Assembly (NCBI RefSeq): GCF_026967805.1
Contig: NZ_JAPVBG010000002.1
Location: 1,066,238 to 1,130,237 of the forward strand
DNA from: Blastococcus sp. VKM Ac-2987
GTDB lineage: Bacteria > Actinomycetota > Actinomycetes > Mycobacteriales > Geodermatophilaceae
DNA length: 64,000 nucleotides
Reading direction: 5' to 3'
A program made the position numbers and the translations under genes. The notes beneath the pieces are model-generated. The model was not told the origin of the DNA, made no database searches, and worked only from the letters and a program-made list of their open reading frames with translations. This document shows positions 7,891 to 16,565 of this stretch, one piece after another; the stretch's first letter is position 1; every line of letters starts with the position of its first letter.

Positions 7891-8916
7891 TCAGGCGATG
7901 ACGCGCAGCGCGTCGGGGACGTTCCGGATCCGCACCCCCGTGGCGGTGCCCAGGTGGTCGCCGTCGACCTGCCAGCCCTGGGGGCGCACGGCCGTGATCG
8001 TGAGCTCCTCGAGGTCGTGCCACCGGTGCAGCCCGCGCCCGCGCAGGTCCGGCTCGGGCCGCATCGTCTGCCGCAGGGCGCGCAGCATGCGGGTGGTGCC
8101 CGTGCGGCCGAGGGCGAAGACGTCGAGCCCGGTCTCGAAGGACGCCTCGGGGGTGGGGTTCACCGGCCTGGCCCCCAGGTAGGTCCAGGGACTGACGTTG
8201 GACACCAGGCAGAGGAAGAGCTCCTCGAGGGGCGCCTCCCCGGGCACCCGCAGGGTCAGGGCCGGGCGCCGGCGGTCCCGGCCGAAGAGGAAGGCGGTGG
8301 TGGCCTCCCGGACGTAGAGCGCGCCGGTCGACCGGCGGCCCCGGGCGCGGCGTGCCTCCACCCGGGCGATGACCTCCGCGTCGAAGCCGAAGCCGGCGGC
8401 GAAGACGAACCAGCGGGGATCGGTCCACGCGGGCTCCTCGGCGGCGGCGTCGGCGCGGGCGACCGCCTCGGCCGCCACCGGCGCCACCCCGGTCACCGCC
8501 GCGGTGCTGGTCCCGGTGGCGCACGCGGTGCCCAGCGACACCGATCGGGTGCGGCCCGCCCGTAGCGAAGCCAGGATCTCCGCGGTCGCCTCCACCGGGT
8601 CGCGGGAGCGGCCCAGCGCCCGGGAGAACACGTTGGTCGAGCCACCCGGGACGACCGCCAGGGTGGGCACGCCCGCTCCGGGCCCGTCGGTCAGCAGGCC
8701 GTTGACCACCTCGTTCACCGTGCCGTCGCCCCCGAGGGCGACGACCACGTCGATCCCCTCGGCGACCGCCTGGGCGGCCAGCTCGAGCCCGTGGCCGCGG
8801 TGGCCGGTCTCGGCGACGTCGACCTTGAGCTCGCTGGCGAGGGCGCCCACCAGCACGTTCCGCATCTTCGCGGTGGTGGTGGTCGCCGCCGGGTTGACGA
8901 CCACGAGCGCGCGCAT
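7891..8916 (-). CDS. Diacylglycerol/sphingosine kinase family lipid kinase
   Basis: 341 residues with the DAGK catalytic signature: VVVNPAA near the N-terminus, ALGGDGTVNEVVNGL (near residue 60, nucleotide binding) and VVPGGSTNVFSRALG. The family phosphorylates lipid alcohols such as diacylglycerol at the membrane face. A TAGCCT -10 box ends 6 bases before the ATG. A protein of this type also lies next to whiB1 in Mycobacterium. The exact lipid substrate cannot be told from sequence. Confidence 0.88.
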   Translation of the reverse strand: MRALVVVNPAATTTTAKMRNVLVGALASELKVDVAETGHRGHGLELAAQAVAEGIDVVVALGGDGTVNEVVNGLLTDGPGAGVPTLAVVPGGSTNVFSRALGRSRDPVEATAEILASLRAGRTRSVSLGTACATGTSTAAVTGVAPVAAEAVARADAAAEEPAWTDPRWFVFAAGFGFDAEVIARVEARRARGRRSTGALYVREATTAFLFGRDRRRPALTLRVPGEAPLEELFLCLVSNVSPWTYLGARPVNPTPEASFETGLDVFALGRTGTTRMLRALRQTMRPEPDLRGRGLHRWHDLEELTITAVRPQGWQVDGDHLGTATGVRIRNVPDALRVIA

Positions 8917-8922
8917 CCCGCC

Positions 8923-8928
8923 AGGCTA
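8923..8928 (-). promoter_or_regulatory. -10 box of the lipid kinase gene (leaderless)
   Basis: TAGCCT on the reverse strand, 6 bases before the ATG at 8916. Confidence 0.5.
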
Positions 8929-9003
8929 TCCAGGGTGCGGGCCCGGACGGACGGAGCCGCCGGACGGCGCCGGTCGACGGCCCGGGTGCCGCGGTGCGCC
9001 GCG

Positions 9004-9009
9004 TAGTCT
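9004..9009 (+). promoter_or_regulatory. -10 box of the downstream membrane-protein gene (leaderless)
   Basis: TAGTCT ends 7 bases before the GTG at 9017, so transcription should begin at the start codon itself. Confidence 0.5.
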
Positions 9010-9016
9010 CGCCGTC

Positions 9017-9499
9017 GTGACCGAGGACCGCGGCACGCCCGCCCAGCCGCCCCGTCGCCTGGCCGACCGGCTGTTCGGCCCTACGGCGGCGCAGCCGGCC
9101 GCCCGCCCCGCGACGGCGCACCCCGAGGCGCCCCCGTCCCTGCGCCGGGCAGCGCTGGCGGTCGGGCTCGAGGCGTCGCTGTTGGGCCTCGGCGCGCTGG
9201 TGCTGCTGTTCCTCACGCTGACCGGCGAGCCCGACAGCGTGCCCCGGGCCCTGGCCGAGGTGGTGCTGGCCGCGCTGGCCGCCGGCGTCCTCGGGGCCGC
9301 CGCGCGCGGGCTGTGGCGGGTGGCCGGCTGGGCCCGCGGCCCGGTGATCGCGCTGCAGCTGTTCCTCGGGCTGACCGGCTTCACCCTCGCCTTCCCGGCC
9401 CAGCAGCCGCTGCTCGGCCTGCCGGTCCTGGCGCTGGTGGTCACCGTGCTCTACCTGCTGGCCACCCCCGAGTCCCGCCTGGCCTACCTCGACCGCTGA
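9017..9499 (+). CDS. Small integral membrane protein (Rv3217c-like position)
   Basis: 160 residues. After a Pro/Ala-rich cytoplasmic stretch (1-45) there are four hydrophobic helices (about 50-70, 80-100, 108-125, 128-148) and a short tail. No catalytic motif is visible. A membrane protein of similar size sits beside the lipid kinase and whiB1 in Mycobacterium, so the neighbourhood is conserved, but the function is unknown. The GTG start is supported by a -10 box 7 bases upstream. Confidence 0.8.
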   Translation: MTEDRGTPAQPPRRLADRLFGPTAAQPAARPATAHPEAPPSLRRAALAVGLEASLLGLGALVLLFLTLTGEPDSVPRALAEVVLAALAAGVLGAAARGLWRVAGWARGPVIALQLFLGLTGFTLAFPAQQPLLGLPVLALVVTVLYLLATPESRLAYLDR

Positions 9500-9523
9500 T
9501 CGGCCACGGCCTCTCCCGGGCAT

Positions 9524-9573
9524 AGGAAGCTATGCATACGGGAAAGGCGCCACATCCGTAGGCATAGCTTCCT
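9524..9573. repeat. Long AT-rich inverted repeat between convergent genes
   Basis: Arms 9524-9535 and 9562-9573 are perfect 12-bp complements (AGGAAGCTATGC / GCATAGCTTCCT). After one mismatch the stem continues 5 bp inward (9537-9541 with 9556-9560). The arms are far less GC-rich than anything around them. It sits between the ends of two convergent genes, so it may be a bidirectional terminator or a dispersed palindromic repeat. Confidence 0.7.
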
Positions 9574-9582
9574 TTGCCTCGG

Positions 9583-10365
9583 TCAGATGAGGTCGATGAC
9601 GTCGGCGATGGAGTCGCACACCCGGCTGGGCCGGAAGGGGAAGCGGGCGACGTCGGCGGCCGCCGTCGACCCGGACAGCACCAGCACGGTCTCCAGGCCG
9701 GCCTCGATGCCGGCGACGACGTCGGTGTCCATGCGGTCGCCGACCATCATCGTGGACTCCGAGTGCGCCTCGATCCGGTTCATGGCGCTGCGGAACATCA
9801 TCGGGTTGGGCTTGCCGACGAAGTAGGGCTTGGCGCCGGTGGCGGCGGTGATCATCGCGGCCACCGAGCCGGTGGCCGGCAGCGGGCCCTCGGGGGAGGG
9901 GCCGGTGACGTCCGGGTTGGTGGCGATGAAGCGGGCGCCGTCGCCCACCAGCCGGATCGCCCGCGTGATGGCCTCGAACGAGTAGGTGCGCGTCTCGCCC
10001 AGCACGACGTAGTCGGGATCGGTGTCGGTGAGGGTGTAGCCCGCCTCGTAGAGCGCCGTGGTCAGCCCGGCCTCGCCGATGACGTAGGCCGAGCCACCGG
10101 GCAGCTGGGTGGTGAGGAAGTCCGCCGTCGCCAGGGCGGAGGTCCAGATCGCCGCCTCGGGCACGAGCAGCCCGGTGCGGCTGAGCCGGGCCGCGAGGTC
10201 GCGCGGCGTGAAGATGGAGTTGTTGGTCAGGACGAGGAACCGGCGTCGCCGCTCGACCAGGCGGTCGAGGAAGTCCTTCGCCCCCGGGAGGGCCTGGCCC
10301 TCGTGGACGAGGACGCCGTCCATGTCGGTCAGCCAGCACTCGATCGGTCCGCGCTCGGTGGTCAC
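9583..10365 (-). CDS. HAD-superfamily IIA hydrolase, NagD-like
   Basis: 260 residues with all HAD motifs: WLTDMDGVLVHEG (nucleophile Asp), LTNNS, the GKPNP lysine segment and MVGDRMDTDVVAG (metal-binding acids). The IIA cap domain lies between the TNNS and GKPNP motifs. The family dephosphorylates small phosphorylated metabolites such as nucleotides and sugar phosphates. The substrate here is unknown. A TAGCGT -10 box ends 7 bases before the GTG start. Confidence 0.9.
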   Translation of the reverse strand: MTTERGPIECWLTDMDGVLVHEGQALPGAKDFLDRLVERRRRFLVLTNNSIFTPRDLAARLSRTGLLVPEAAIWTSALATADFLTTQLPGGSAYVIGEAGLTTALYEAGYTLTDTDPDYVVLGETRTYSFEAITRAIRLVGDGARFIATNPDVTGPSPEGPLPATGSVAAMITAATGAKPYFVGKPNPMMFRSAMNRIEAHSESTMMVGDRMDTDVVAGIEAGLETVLVLSGSTAAADVARFPFRPSRVCDSIADVIDLI

Positions 10366-10372
10366 GGGTCGA

Positions 10373-10378
10373 ACGCTA
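10373..10378 (-). promoter_or_regulatory. -10 box of the NagD-like gene (leaderless)
   Basis: TAGCGT on the reverse strand, 7 bases before the GTG at 10365. Confidence 0.5.
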
Positions 10379-10389
10379 GCGCTGGTCGG

Positions 10390-10872
10390 TCAGCCGCGGC
10401 GGGCGGCGGCGAAGGACGCGAGCGCGTCGTCGGTGAGTCGGAACACGGTCCACCCGTCCATGGGCACGGCGCCGGCGGCCCGGTAGAAGTCGATCGACGG
10501 GGTGTTCCAGTCCAGCACCGACCACTCCAGCCGCGAGTAGCCGCGGTCGGTGCAGACCTGCGCGAGCGTGCGGAGCAGCTCCCGGCCGAGGCCGGTGCCG
10601 CGGTGCTGCGGCTGGACGTAGAGGTCCTCGAGGTGGACGCCGTGGGTGCCGCGCCAGGTCGAGAAGTTGAGGAACCACAGCGCCATGCCCACGACGCGGC
10701 CCCCGACCTCGGCGACGTGGCCGTGCAGGGCGGGGGAGTTCCCGAACAGGCAGGCGGTGAGCTGCTCCTCGGTGAGCCGGACCTCGTCCAGCGCCTGCTC
10801 GTAGTCCGCCAGCTCGCGCACCAGCCCGACCACCGCGGGGACGTCGTCCGGGCGGATCGGCCGCACGCTCAC
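10390..10872 (-). CDS. GNAT N-acetyltransferase, diamine/thialysine acetyltransferase-like
   Basis: 160 residues. The acetyl-CoA site is HLEDLYVQPQHRGTGLGRELL, and the C-terminal DWNTPSIDFYRAAGA is typical of the spermidine/thialysine acetyltransferase branch. The N-terminal IRPDDVPAVVGLVRELADYE is the substrate-side helix of that group. It probably acetylates a small polyamine or amino acid. It lies downstream of pssA on the same strand with a gap of about 80 bases. Confidence 0.85.
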   Translation of the reverse strand: MSVRPIRPDDVPAVVGLVRELADYEQALDEVRLTEEQLTACLFGNSPALHGHVAEVGGRVVGMALWFLNFSTWRGTHGVHLEDLYVQPQHRGTGLGRELLRTLAQVCTDRGYSRLEWSVLDWNTPSIDFYRAAGAVPMDGWTVFRLTDDALASFAAARRG

Positions 10873-10951
10873 GACGGCTCCGATTCGCTGCCGCGGGACG
10901 CTCCGCCCCTCGGTCGCTGGCGCTCCCTGCGATGCTCACGTCCCTGTCCGC

Positions 10952-11779
10952 TCATGACAGGACCTCCTTGAGCCGTGCCGGCACCAGCCTCTCCAGCGGG
11001 GAGAGCACCGGGACGAGCACCGGTGCCAGCAGGTAGCCGTAGGCGAGCACGCAGCCGGTCACCACGGGCCACAGCGCCAGGCCGACGACCAGCAGCACGG
11101 CGGCGGCCACCAGCCCGTACGGCCGGCCGCTCTTCGGGCTGACCAGCGAACGGAACGACCGGAACCGGATGTTGGTCACCATCAGCACCGCCGGGACCGC
11201 CACGACCAGCAGCACCCAGAGGCGGTCGCGGCCCTGCATGTCGTCGCCGAAGGCGAACACCGAGGCCAGCACGACGCCGGCGGCACCGGGGCTGGGCATG
11301 CCGATGAAGTACCGCTTGTCCGCCGTCGGGTCGATGGTGGTGTTGAAGCGGGCCAGGCGGATCGCGGCGCAGGCCACCCACAGGAAGCAGACCACCCAGC
11401 CCGACGGGTCCCACTCGTCCCGCCCCTCGGAGAACAGCGTGAAGGCCAGCAGCGCCGGCGCCAGCCCGAAGGAGACGAGGTCGGCCAGCGAGTCGAACTG
11501 CAGGCCGAAGGGCGTCACGGCCCCGACCAGCCGGGCGACGGCGCCGTCGACGATGTCGAACAGCACCGACAGCCCGATCAGCACCGCGGCCAGGGTGTAC
11601 TGACCCCGGATCGACACCAGGATGGCGAGGAACCCGCAGAACATGTTGGCCAGCGTGAACAGGCTGGGCAGGGTGGCGAGCGCGCGCCGCCGGCTGCCCC
11701 GCACCGAGCCGCGCACGAACTCGACGGTGGCCGTGCGACGGGTCTGCGGGGTCCGGTGGCCGGATGCGGAACTGGGCAC
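10952..11779 (-). CDS. pssA: CDP-diacylglycerol-serine O-phosphatidyltransferase
   Basis: 275 residues, GTG start. The CDP-alcohol phosphatidyltransferase motif D-x2-D-G-x2-A-R-x8-G-x3-D-x3-D is complete (DIVDGAVARLVGAVTPFG then DSLAD, near residue 70-95). About seven hydrophobic helices follow. It makes phosphatidylserine from CDP-diacylglycerol and serine in the membrane. It begins 9 bases after the psd stop, so the two form the phosphatidylethanolamine operon. Confidence 0.92.
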   Translation of the reverse strand: MPSSASGHRTPQTRRTATVEFVRGSVRGSRRRALATLPSLFTLANMFCGFLAILVSIRGQYTLAAVLIGLSVLFDIVDGAVARLVGAVTPFGLQFDSLADLVSFGLAPALLAFTLFSEGRDEWDPSGWVVCFLWVACAAIRLARFNTTIDPTADKRYFIGMPSPGAAGVVLASVFAFGDDMQGRDRLWVLLVVAVPAVLMVTNIRFRSFRSLVSPKSGRPYGLVAAAVLLVVGLALWPVVTGCVLAYGYLLAPVLVPVLSPLERLVPARLKEVLS

Positions 11780-11788
11780 GGCTGCCCC

Positions 11789-12454
11789 TCAGCGGGTCGC
11801 AGGCCAGCGGGCGATGACGGACTCGCCGCCCCGCACGCGCTGCCCCTTCGTCACGGTGATCTCGCACTCGGGCGGCACGAACACGTCCATGCGCGAGCCG
11901 AACTTCATCAGGCCCATCCGCTCGCCGGTGGCCAGGTGCTGCCCCGGTCCGGTGCGGGTGACGATCCGGCGGGCCAGCACGCCGACGATCTGCCGGAAGA
12001 CGACGGTGCGGTCCCCGTCGCGCAGCCAGATCTCGCTGCGCTCGTTCCGGTGCGCCGATTCTCTGCGGTAGGCAGCCAGGAAGCTGCCCTTGCGGTAGGA
12101 GCTCTCCACGACCTCGCCGCGGTACGGGGAGCGGTTCACGTGCACGTCGACCACCGAGAGGAAGACGCTGATCTGCTGCCACTCGCCGTCGGGGGCGACG
12201 CCCTCCTGCGGCTCGCCGGCGACCATCACCACCCCGTCGGCCGGGGAGAGGACCTCGTCGGCCGCGGCGGGGGTGCTGTCGCAGCGACGGTCGGGGTCGC
12301 GAAAGAACAGCGCCATGTAGGCCGAGAGCCCGAGGAAGGGCCACGCGGCCAGGCGTGGCCAGCGTCGGCCGGTGGCCCGGCCTCCGGCGGCGAGCAGGGC
12401 GGCAGGGGCCAGCGGTCCGGTGATGAAGGGCCACCCGGCCGGGTCGATGCGCAT
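11789..12454 (-). CDS. psd: Phosphatidylserine decarboxylase (short, PSD-A type)
   Basis: 221 residues. Near the end of the first two thirds is KFGSRMDVF, with the Gly-Ser bond that self-cleaves to create the pyruvoyl cofactor. VLSPADGVV and VFLSVVDVHVNRSP are the other conserved segments, and two hydrophobic stretches occupy the N-terminal 50 residues. It converts phosphatidylserine to phosphatidylethanolamine. A TACGGT box at 12464-12469 lies 9 bases before the ATG and should drive both psd and pssA. Confidence 0.93.
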   Translation of the reverse strand: MRIDPAGWPFITGPLAPAALLAAGGRATGRRWPRLAAWPFLGLSAYMALFFRDPDRRCDSTPAAADEVLSPADGVVMVAGEPQEGVAPDGEWQQISVFLSVVDVHVNRSPYRGEVVESSYRKGSFLAAYRRESAHRNERSEIWLRDGDRTVVFRQIVGVLARRIVTRTGPGQHLATGERMGLMKFGSRMDVFVPPECEITVTKGQRVRGGESVIARWPATR

Positions 12455-12506
12455 CGTCTGCAGACCGTACCGGCCCCGTCCCGGGTGGGTCCGGAGGTCG
12501 GCCGGG

Positions 12507-13754
12507 TCAGGCCGGTCCGGAGGCGATCTCCGGGTCGGCTCCCTCTTCGGTGGCGCGCGCCCGCGGGGGCCCGCCGTACCAGTCGAGGCAGATCATCGTG
12601 GCGTCGTCGCGGAGGTCGGCCCCGGTCTCGTCGAGCACCGCCCGGCCGAGGGCGTGCACGACCTCCCGGGGGTGCAGGTCGGCGGTGTCGGCGAGGGCCC
12701 GGGCCACGTCGAGGTTGACCGCGTTGCGCTCCTGCATGCCGTCGGTCAGGAGCACGATCCGGTCGCCGGGCTCGAGCGGGAACGGCTGCACGTCGAAGGA
12801 CTTGCCGGGCACGACGCCGAAGGGCGGGTCGACCCGCAGCTCGATCTCCTCCACCTTCCCGTCGCGCAGCCGCAGCGGCAGCACGTGCCCCGCGTTGACC
12901 ACCGACGCGGTGCCGTCGCGCAGGTCCACCCGCACCAGCTGGCCGGTGACGAACTGACCGAGGTCGGCGTTCTCCAGCAGGGCGTCGTTGGCGTAGGCGG
13001 CCTGTTCGGCCAGATCCATGCCGCGGCGCCGCCCGTTGCGCAGGGCGCCGACCAGCAGGGTGGCGATGAGCGCTGCGGCCACCTGGTGGCCGACCGCGTC
13101 GGTGATCGAGAGCTGGAGGCAGTCGCGGTCCAGCGTGTAGTCGAAGGTGTCCCCGCCCACCGAGCTGGCCGGCTCCAGCCAGCCGGCGAGGGTGAACTGA
13201 CCGGCCTCGCACGTGTAGGTCGCCGGCAGCAGCCGGCGCTGGATCTCCGCAGCCAGCGCGAACTCGGTCGAGCGCTGGCCCCACTCGAACACGTCGGTGT
13301 GCCGGCGCGCCGCGATGACGACGTAGGCCAGGGCGTGCGCCGCGGTCCGGACGTCCGCGAGCTCCCTGGCGGAGGGGCGCCGCGACAGGTCGAGCTCGAT
13401 GACGCCGATCGCGTCACCCCGGTCGGTGACCGGGACGACCACCACCGCCCCGTCGTCGACGTCCCGGACGTCGGCCTCCTGCGTCCGCAGGACCTGCTCG
13501 TAGACGGTGCCGGCCAGCGGGATCGTCTCGGCCTGCTCGGCCCCCTGCGCCCGGGCTCCCTCGACCAGCGCGGCGGAGGTGAGGCGCACGACGGCCCGGC
13601 CGGTGAAGTCGGCGATCAGCAGGGTGACGCTGCGGGCCTCGACCATGGCCCCGAGGGCATCGGCCACGGCCTCCACCGCCTCGATCGGCGGTGCGTCCTC
13701 CACCTTCTGCAGGAGGTCCCCGACGTCGATCACGAAGTCCTCCGAAGCAGTCAT
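12507..13754 (-). CDS. SpoIIE/PP2C-type protein phosphatase with GAF-like domain
   Basis: 415 residues. The N-terminal 150 residues look like a GAF sensor. The C-terminal PP2C domain keeps the metal-binding Asp motifs SVGGDTFDY, SITDAVGHQ, LLTDGMQER and RDDATMICLDW. Proteins of this type (RsbU/RsbP-like) dephosphorylate anti-anti-sigma factors in partner-switching pathways. No anti-sigma or STAS partner is adjacent, so the target must lie elsewhere. A TAGGGT -10 box ends 6 bases before the ATG. Confidence 0.9.
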   Translation of the reverse strand: MTASEDFVIDVGDLLQKVEDAPPIEAVEAVADALGAMVEARSVTLLIADFTGRAVVRLTSAALVEGARAQGAEQAETIPLAGTVYEQVLRTQEADVRDVDDGAVVVVPVTDRGDAIGVIELDLSRRPSARELADVRTAAHALAYVVIAARRHTDVFEWGQRSTEFALAAEIQRRLLPATYTCEAGQFTLAGWLEPASSVGGDTFDYTLDRDCLQLSITDAVGHQVAAALIATLLVGALRNGRRRGMDLAEQAAYANDALLENADLGQFVTGQLVRVDLRDGTASVVNAGHVLPLRLRDGKVEEIELRVDPPFGVVPGKSFDVQPFPLEPGDRIVLLTDGMQERNAVNLDVARALADTADLHPREVVHALGRAVLDETGADLRDDATMICLDWYGGPPRARATEEGADPEIASGPA

Positions 13755-13760
13755 GGGCAG

Positions 13761-13766
13761 ACCCTA
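13761..13766 (-). promoter_or_regulatory. -10 box of the SpoIIE-type phosphatase gene (leaderless)
   Basis: TAGGGT on the reverse strand, 6 bases before the ATG at 13754. Confidence 0.5.
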
Positions 13767-13808
13767 GGCGCGGGCGCGCCCGGGGGCGGGCAGCGCAGGA
13801 GATGCCGA

Positions 13809-13838
13809 TGCCGGGCCGCCCCTGGGGGCGGCCCGGCA
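13809..13838 (-). terminator. Hairpin downstream of sodN
   Basis: Arms 13809-13822 and 13825-13838 are perfect 14-bp complements with almost no loop (in practice about 13 bp with a 4-base loop). It lies 21 bases past the sodN stop. Confidence 0.65.
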
Positions 13839-13858
13839 GCGACGGGGTGGGACCTCGG

Positions 13859-14263
13859 TCAGGCAGCTGCCTTGGTCTCCCAGAAGATCTTGTCGATCTC
13901 GGCGATGTAGTCGAGCAGCTTCTGGCCCTCGGCGGGGTCCATGCTGCCCTTGCCGCCGGCGGCGCCGGCCTGCTTGGTGGCCTTGTTGAACAGCTCGTGC
14001 AGCTGCGGGTACTTCTCGAAGTGCGGGGGCTTGAAGTAGTCGGTCCACAGCACCCACAGGTGGTGCTTGACGAGCTCCGCCCGCTGCTCCTTGATCAGGA
14101 TGGCGCGGGTGCGGAAGACCGGGTCCTCGTTGCCCTGGTACTTCTCCTGGATGGCCTTGACCGACTCCGCCTCGATGCGGGCCTGGGCCGGGTCGTAGAC
14201 GCCGCAGGGGAGGTCGCAGTGAGCCGTGGCCTCCACGGCGGAGAACATGCGGGTGAGACGCAT
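13859..14263 (-). CDS. sodN: Nickel superoxide dismutase
   Basis: 134 residues. After a 14-residue leader (MRLTRMFSAVEATA) comes HCDLPCGVYDPAQARIEAES; His1, Cys2 and Cys6 of the processed protein form the nickel hook. The remainder (DYFKPPHFEKYP, DYIAEIDKIFWETK) is nearly invariant in the family. The enzyme dismutates superoxide in the cytoplasm as a hexamer. It has its own ribosome binding site (GGAGG) and lies head to head with sodX, which removes the leader. Nickel-dependent repression (Nur) is known in Streptomyces; no operator was identified here. Confidence 0.98.
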   Translation of the reverse strand: MRLTRMFSAVEATAHCDLPCGVYDPAQARIEAESVKAIQEKYQGNEDPVFRTRAILIKEQRAELVKHHLWVLWTDYFKPPHFEKYPQLHELFNKATKQAGAAGGKGSMDPAEGQKLLDYIAEIDKIFWETKAAA

Positions 14264-14314
14264 GGAAGTGCCTCCGGATGTCGTGGGGTTGTGTCCTCTG
14301 CGACCCTACTCGCG

Positions 14315-14713
14315 GTGATCGACGACGACAGCGCGGGAGAGCGCGGGGACGGCGCGGTGCAGCCGCTGCCGGCCGCGTGGACGCTGGTGCGGGTCACCGG
14401 GCCCTCGATGGCCCCGACCGTGCGGTCCGGGCAGCGGCTGCTCGCCCGTCGGCTGCGCCCGGGCGGCCAGGTCCGGCCCGGCGACGTCGTGCTGGCCCGC
14501 TTCCCGGCGCGGCCGGAGCTGCTGGTGGTCAAGCGGGTGCGCCGCGCCGTCGAGGGCGGGCACTGGGTGGAGGGCGACAACGCCCTCGCCACCGACGACA
14601 GCCGCTCCTTCGGCGTCGCCGTCGTCGTGGGCCGGGTGGTCGGCCGGCTCTGGCCGCGCCCCGGCCGGCTCCCGGACGCCCCGCCGCCGGACCTGCCGTC
14701 AGACCTGGCGTAG
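14315..14713 (+). CDS. sodX: Nickel-type SOD maturation protease SodX
   Basis: 132 residues from the GTG at 14315. It is a signal-peptidase I/S26 fold: VTGPSMAPTVRSGQ carries the catalytic Ser, LLVVKRVRR the catalytic Lys, and VEGDNALATDDSRSFG is the third motif. There is no membrane anchor, as expected for a cytoplasmic maturase. It cuts the sodN leader to expose His1. The 50-bp gap to sodN is a shared divergent promoter region. The last 15 bases overlap the end of rmlC on the other strand. Confidence 0.9.
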   Translation: MIDDDSAGERGDGAVQPLPAAWTLVRVTGPSMAPTVRSGQRLLARRLRPGGQVRPGDVVLARFPARPELLVVKRVRRAVEGGHWVEGDNALATDDSRSFGVAVVVGRVVGRLWPRPGRLPDAPPPDLPSDLA

Positions 14714-15301
14714 CTGGGCGTACCGCGCGGCGCACTCGGCCATGGTCGGCAGCAGCCCCTGGTCGCGGGCCTCGGCCAGGGTGGGCGCACCGCGGTCCTT
14801 GGCCGACAGCTCGAGCTCGACGTCCGACGGCCAGGGCAGGGCCAGGTCGGGGTCCAGGGGCGAGACGCCGAACTCCCGCCCGGGGTCGTAGCCCGAGGAG
14901 ACCAGGTAGGTGACCGAGCTGCGGTCCGCCAGCGCGACGAAGGCGTGGCCGAGCCCCTCGGCGAGGTAGACCGCGCGCGGCTGCTCGCTGTCGAGCAGCA
15001 CCGTGTCGTGCACACCGAACGTGGGGGAGTCGACCCGCACGTCGACGACGACGTCGAGCACCCGCCCCGCCGGGCAGTAGACGTACTTGGCCTGGCCGGG
15101 GGGCACGAGCGCGAAGTGGACCCCGCGGAGGGCGCCCCGCGAGGAGACGCTGTGGTTGCCCTGGGCGAGGGGGAGCGGGTGTCCCACTGCCTGGGACAGC
15201 ACGTCGGCCCGGTACCACTCGGTGAAACGGCCACGCGTGTCGCCGTGCGGCACCAGGTCGAGCACGTAGCTGTCGGGCACGGCGAGCTCGCGGATCTCCA
15301 C
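14699..15301 (-). CDS. rmlC: dTDP-4-dehydrorhamnose 3,5-epimerase
   Basis: 200 residues, full RmlC length. The signature segments GRFTEWYRADV, GNHSVSSRGALRGVHF (catalytic His), KYVYCPAGRVLDVVVDVR and EGLGHAFVAL are all present. It converts dTDP-4-keto-6-deoxyglucose to dTDP-4-keto-rhamnose for cell-wall or polysaccharide rhamnose. No other rml gene is adjacent. A TACGGT -10 box ends 6 bases before the GTG start. Confidence 0.9.
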   Translation of the reverse strand: MEIRELAVPDSYVLDLVPHGDTRGRFTEWYRADVLSQAVGHPLPLAQGNHSVSSRGALRGVHFALVPPGQAKYVYCPAGRVLDVVVDVRVDSPTFGVHDTVLLDSEQPRAVYLAEGLGHAFVALADRSSVTYLVSSGYDPGREFGVSPLDPDLALPWPSDVELELSAKDRGAPTLAEARDQGLLPTMAECAARYAQLRQV

Positions 15302-15307
15302 GACGGC

Positions 15308-15313
15308 ACCGTA
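15308..15313 (-). promoter_or_regulatory. -10 box of rmlC (leaderless)
   Basis: TACGGT on the reverse strand, 6 bases before the GTG at 15301. Confidence 0.5.
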
Positions 15314-15368
15314 GCGACAACGCGGTCCGCGCCCGGGACTCCGCGCCCGGGATTACGCTCCTGTGCCC

Positions 15369-16565
15369 ATGAGCGGAAATCCGGCGCCCGAGGGCCCCGT
15401 CAGCACCGACCGCTTCGCGGCCGACCCGGCGTTCGCGGTGCACGAGGGCGGCAAGCTCTCCGTGGCCCCCAACCGCTCGATCACCTCCATCGCCGACCTC
15501 GCGCTCACCTACACCCCCGGCGTCGCGCGGGTGTCGAGCGCCATCGCCGCCGAGCCCGAGCTCGCCCGCCGGTTCACCTGGGCGCCCCGCGTCGTGGCCG
15601 TCGTCTCCGACGGCACGGCCGTGCTGGGGCTCGGCGACATCGGGCCCGCCGCCGCGCTGCCGGTCATGGAGGGCAAGGCCTGCCTGTTCAGCGAGTTCGC
15701 CGGCCTCTCCTCGGTGCCGATCGTGCTGTCCACGACCGACGTCGACGAGATCGTCGACACCGTCGCCGCGATCGCCCCGTCCTTCGGCGGCATCAACCTC
15801 GAGGACATCAGCGCCCCGCGCTGCTTCGAGATCGAGGCCCGGCTGCGCGAGCGGCTGGACATCCCGGTCATGCACGACGACCAGCACGGGACGGCGATCG
15901 TCGTGCTCGCCGCGCTGCGCAACGCCGCGAAGGTGGTCGGCCGCGAGCTGGGCGACCTGCGGGTCGTGGTCAGCGGCGCGGGCGCGGCCGGGGTGGCCTG
16001 CACCAAGATCCTGCTCGAGGCCGGCGTCCGCGACATCGCCGTCGCCGACTCCCGGGGGGTCCTGCACGCCGGCCGGGAGGGGCTGACCGGCACGAAGCGG
16101 TGGCTGGTCGAGAACACCAACCGGTCCGGCTTCGCCGGCTCCATGGTCTCGGCGCTCGAGGGGGCCGACGTCTACCTCGGTGTCTCCGGCGGCTCGGTGC
16201 CCGAGGCGGCGATCGCGTCGATGGCCCCGAACTGCATCGTCTTCTCGCTGGCCAACCCGATCCCCGAGGTCGACCCGCAGATGGCGGCGAGGTACGCCGC
16301 CGTCGTCGCCACCGGGCGCAGCGACCTGCCCAACCAGATCAACAACGTGCTCGCCTTCCCGGGCGTCTTCCGCGGCGCCATAGACGCCGGGGCCACCGGC
16401 ATCACCGAGGAGATGAAGATCGCGGCCGCCACCGCGATCGCCGACGTCGTCGGGAGCGACCTGCGGGCCGACTACATCGTCCCCAGCCCGCTGGACCGCC
16501 GGGTCGCGACCGCGGTCGCCGAGGCGGTGGGGGCCTGCGCCCGCCGGGAGGGCGTCACCCGCTGA
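15369..16565 (+). CDS. NAD(P)-dependent malic enzyme
   Basis: 398 residues from the ATG at 15369 (an in-frame GTG at 15363 is possible). It is the short bacterial form without a phosphotransacetylase tail. N-terminal motifs [26 protein letters not shown] and the catalytic [13 protein letters not shown] are followed by the dinucleotide-binding [13 protein letters not shown] and ANPIPEVDP. It decarboxylates malate to pyruvate. A TACGCT -10 box (15354-15359) lies 9 bases upstream of the ATG. Its 3' end overlaps the next gene's end on the opposite strand by 11 bases. Confidence 0.92.
   Translation: MSGNPAPEGPVSTDRFAADPAFAVHEGGKLSVAPNRSITSIADLALTYTPGVARVSSAIAAEPELARRFTWAPRVVAVVSDGTAVLGLGDIGPAAALPVMEGKACLFSEFAGLSSVPIVLSTTDVDEIVDTVAAIAPSFGGINLEDISAPRCFEIEARLRERLDIPVMHDDQHGTAIVVLAALRNAAKVVGRELGDLRVVVSGAGAAGVACTKILLEAGVRDIAVADSRGVLHAGREGLTGTKRWLVENTNRSGFAGSMVSALEGADVYLGVSGGSVPEAAIASMAPNCIVFSLANPIPEVDPQMAARYAAVVATGRSDLPNQINNVLAFPGVFRGAIDAGATGITEEMKIAAATAIADVVGSDLRADYIVPSPLDRRVATAVAEAVGACARREGVTR

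Noticed and set aside
9524-9573. Terminal inverted repeats of an insertion sequence
   Set aside because: The arms are only 26 bases apart with no transposase or target-site duplication.
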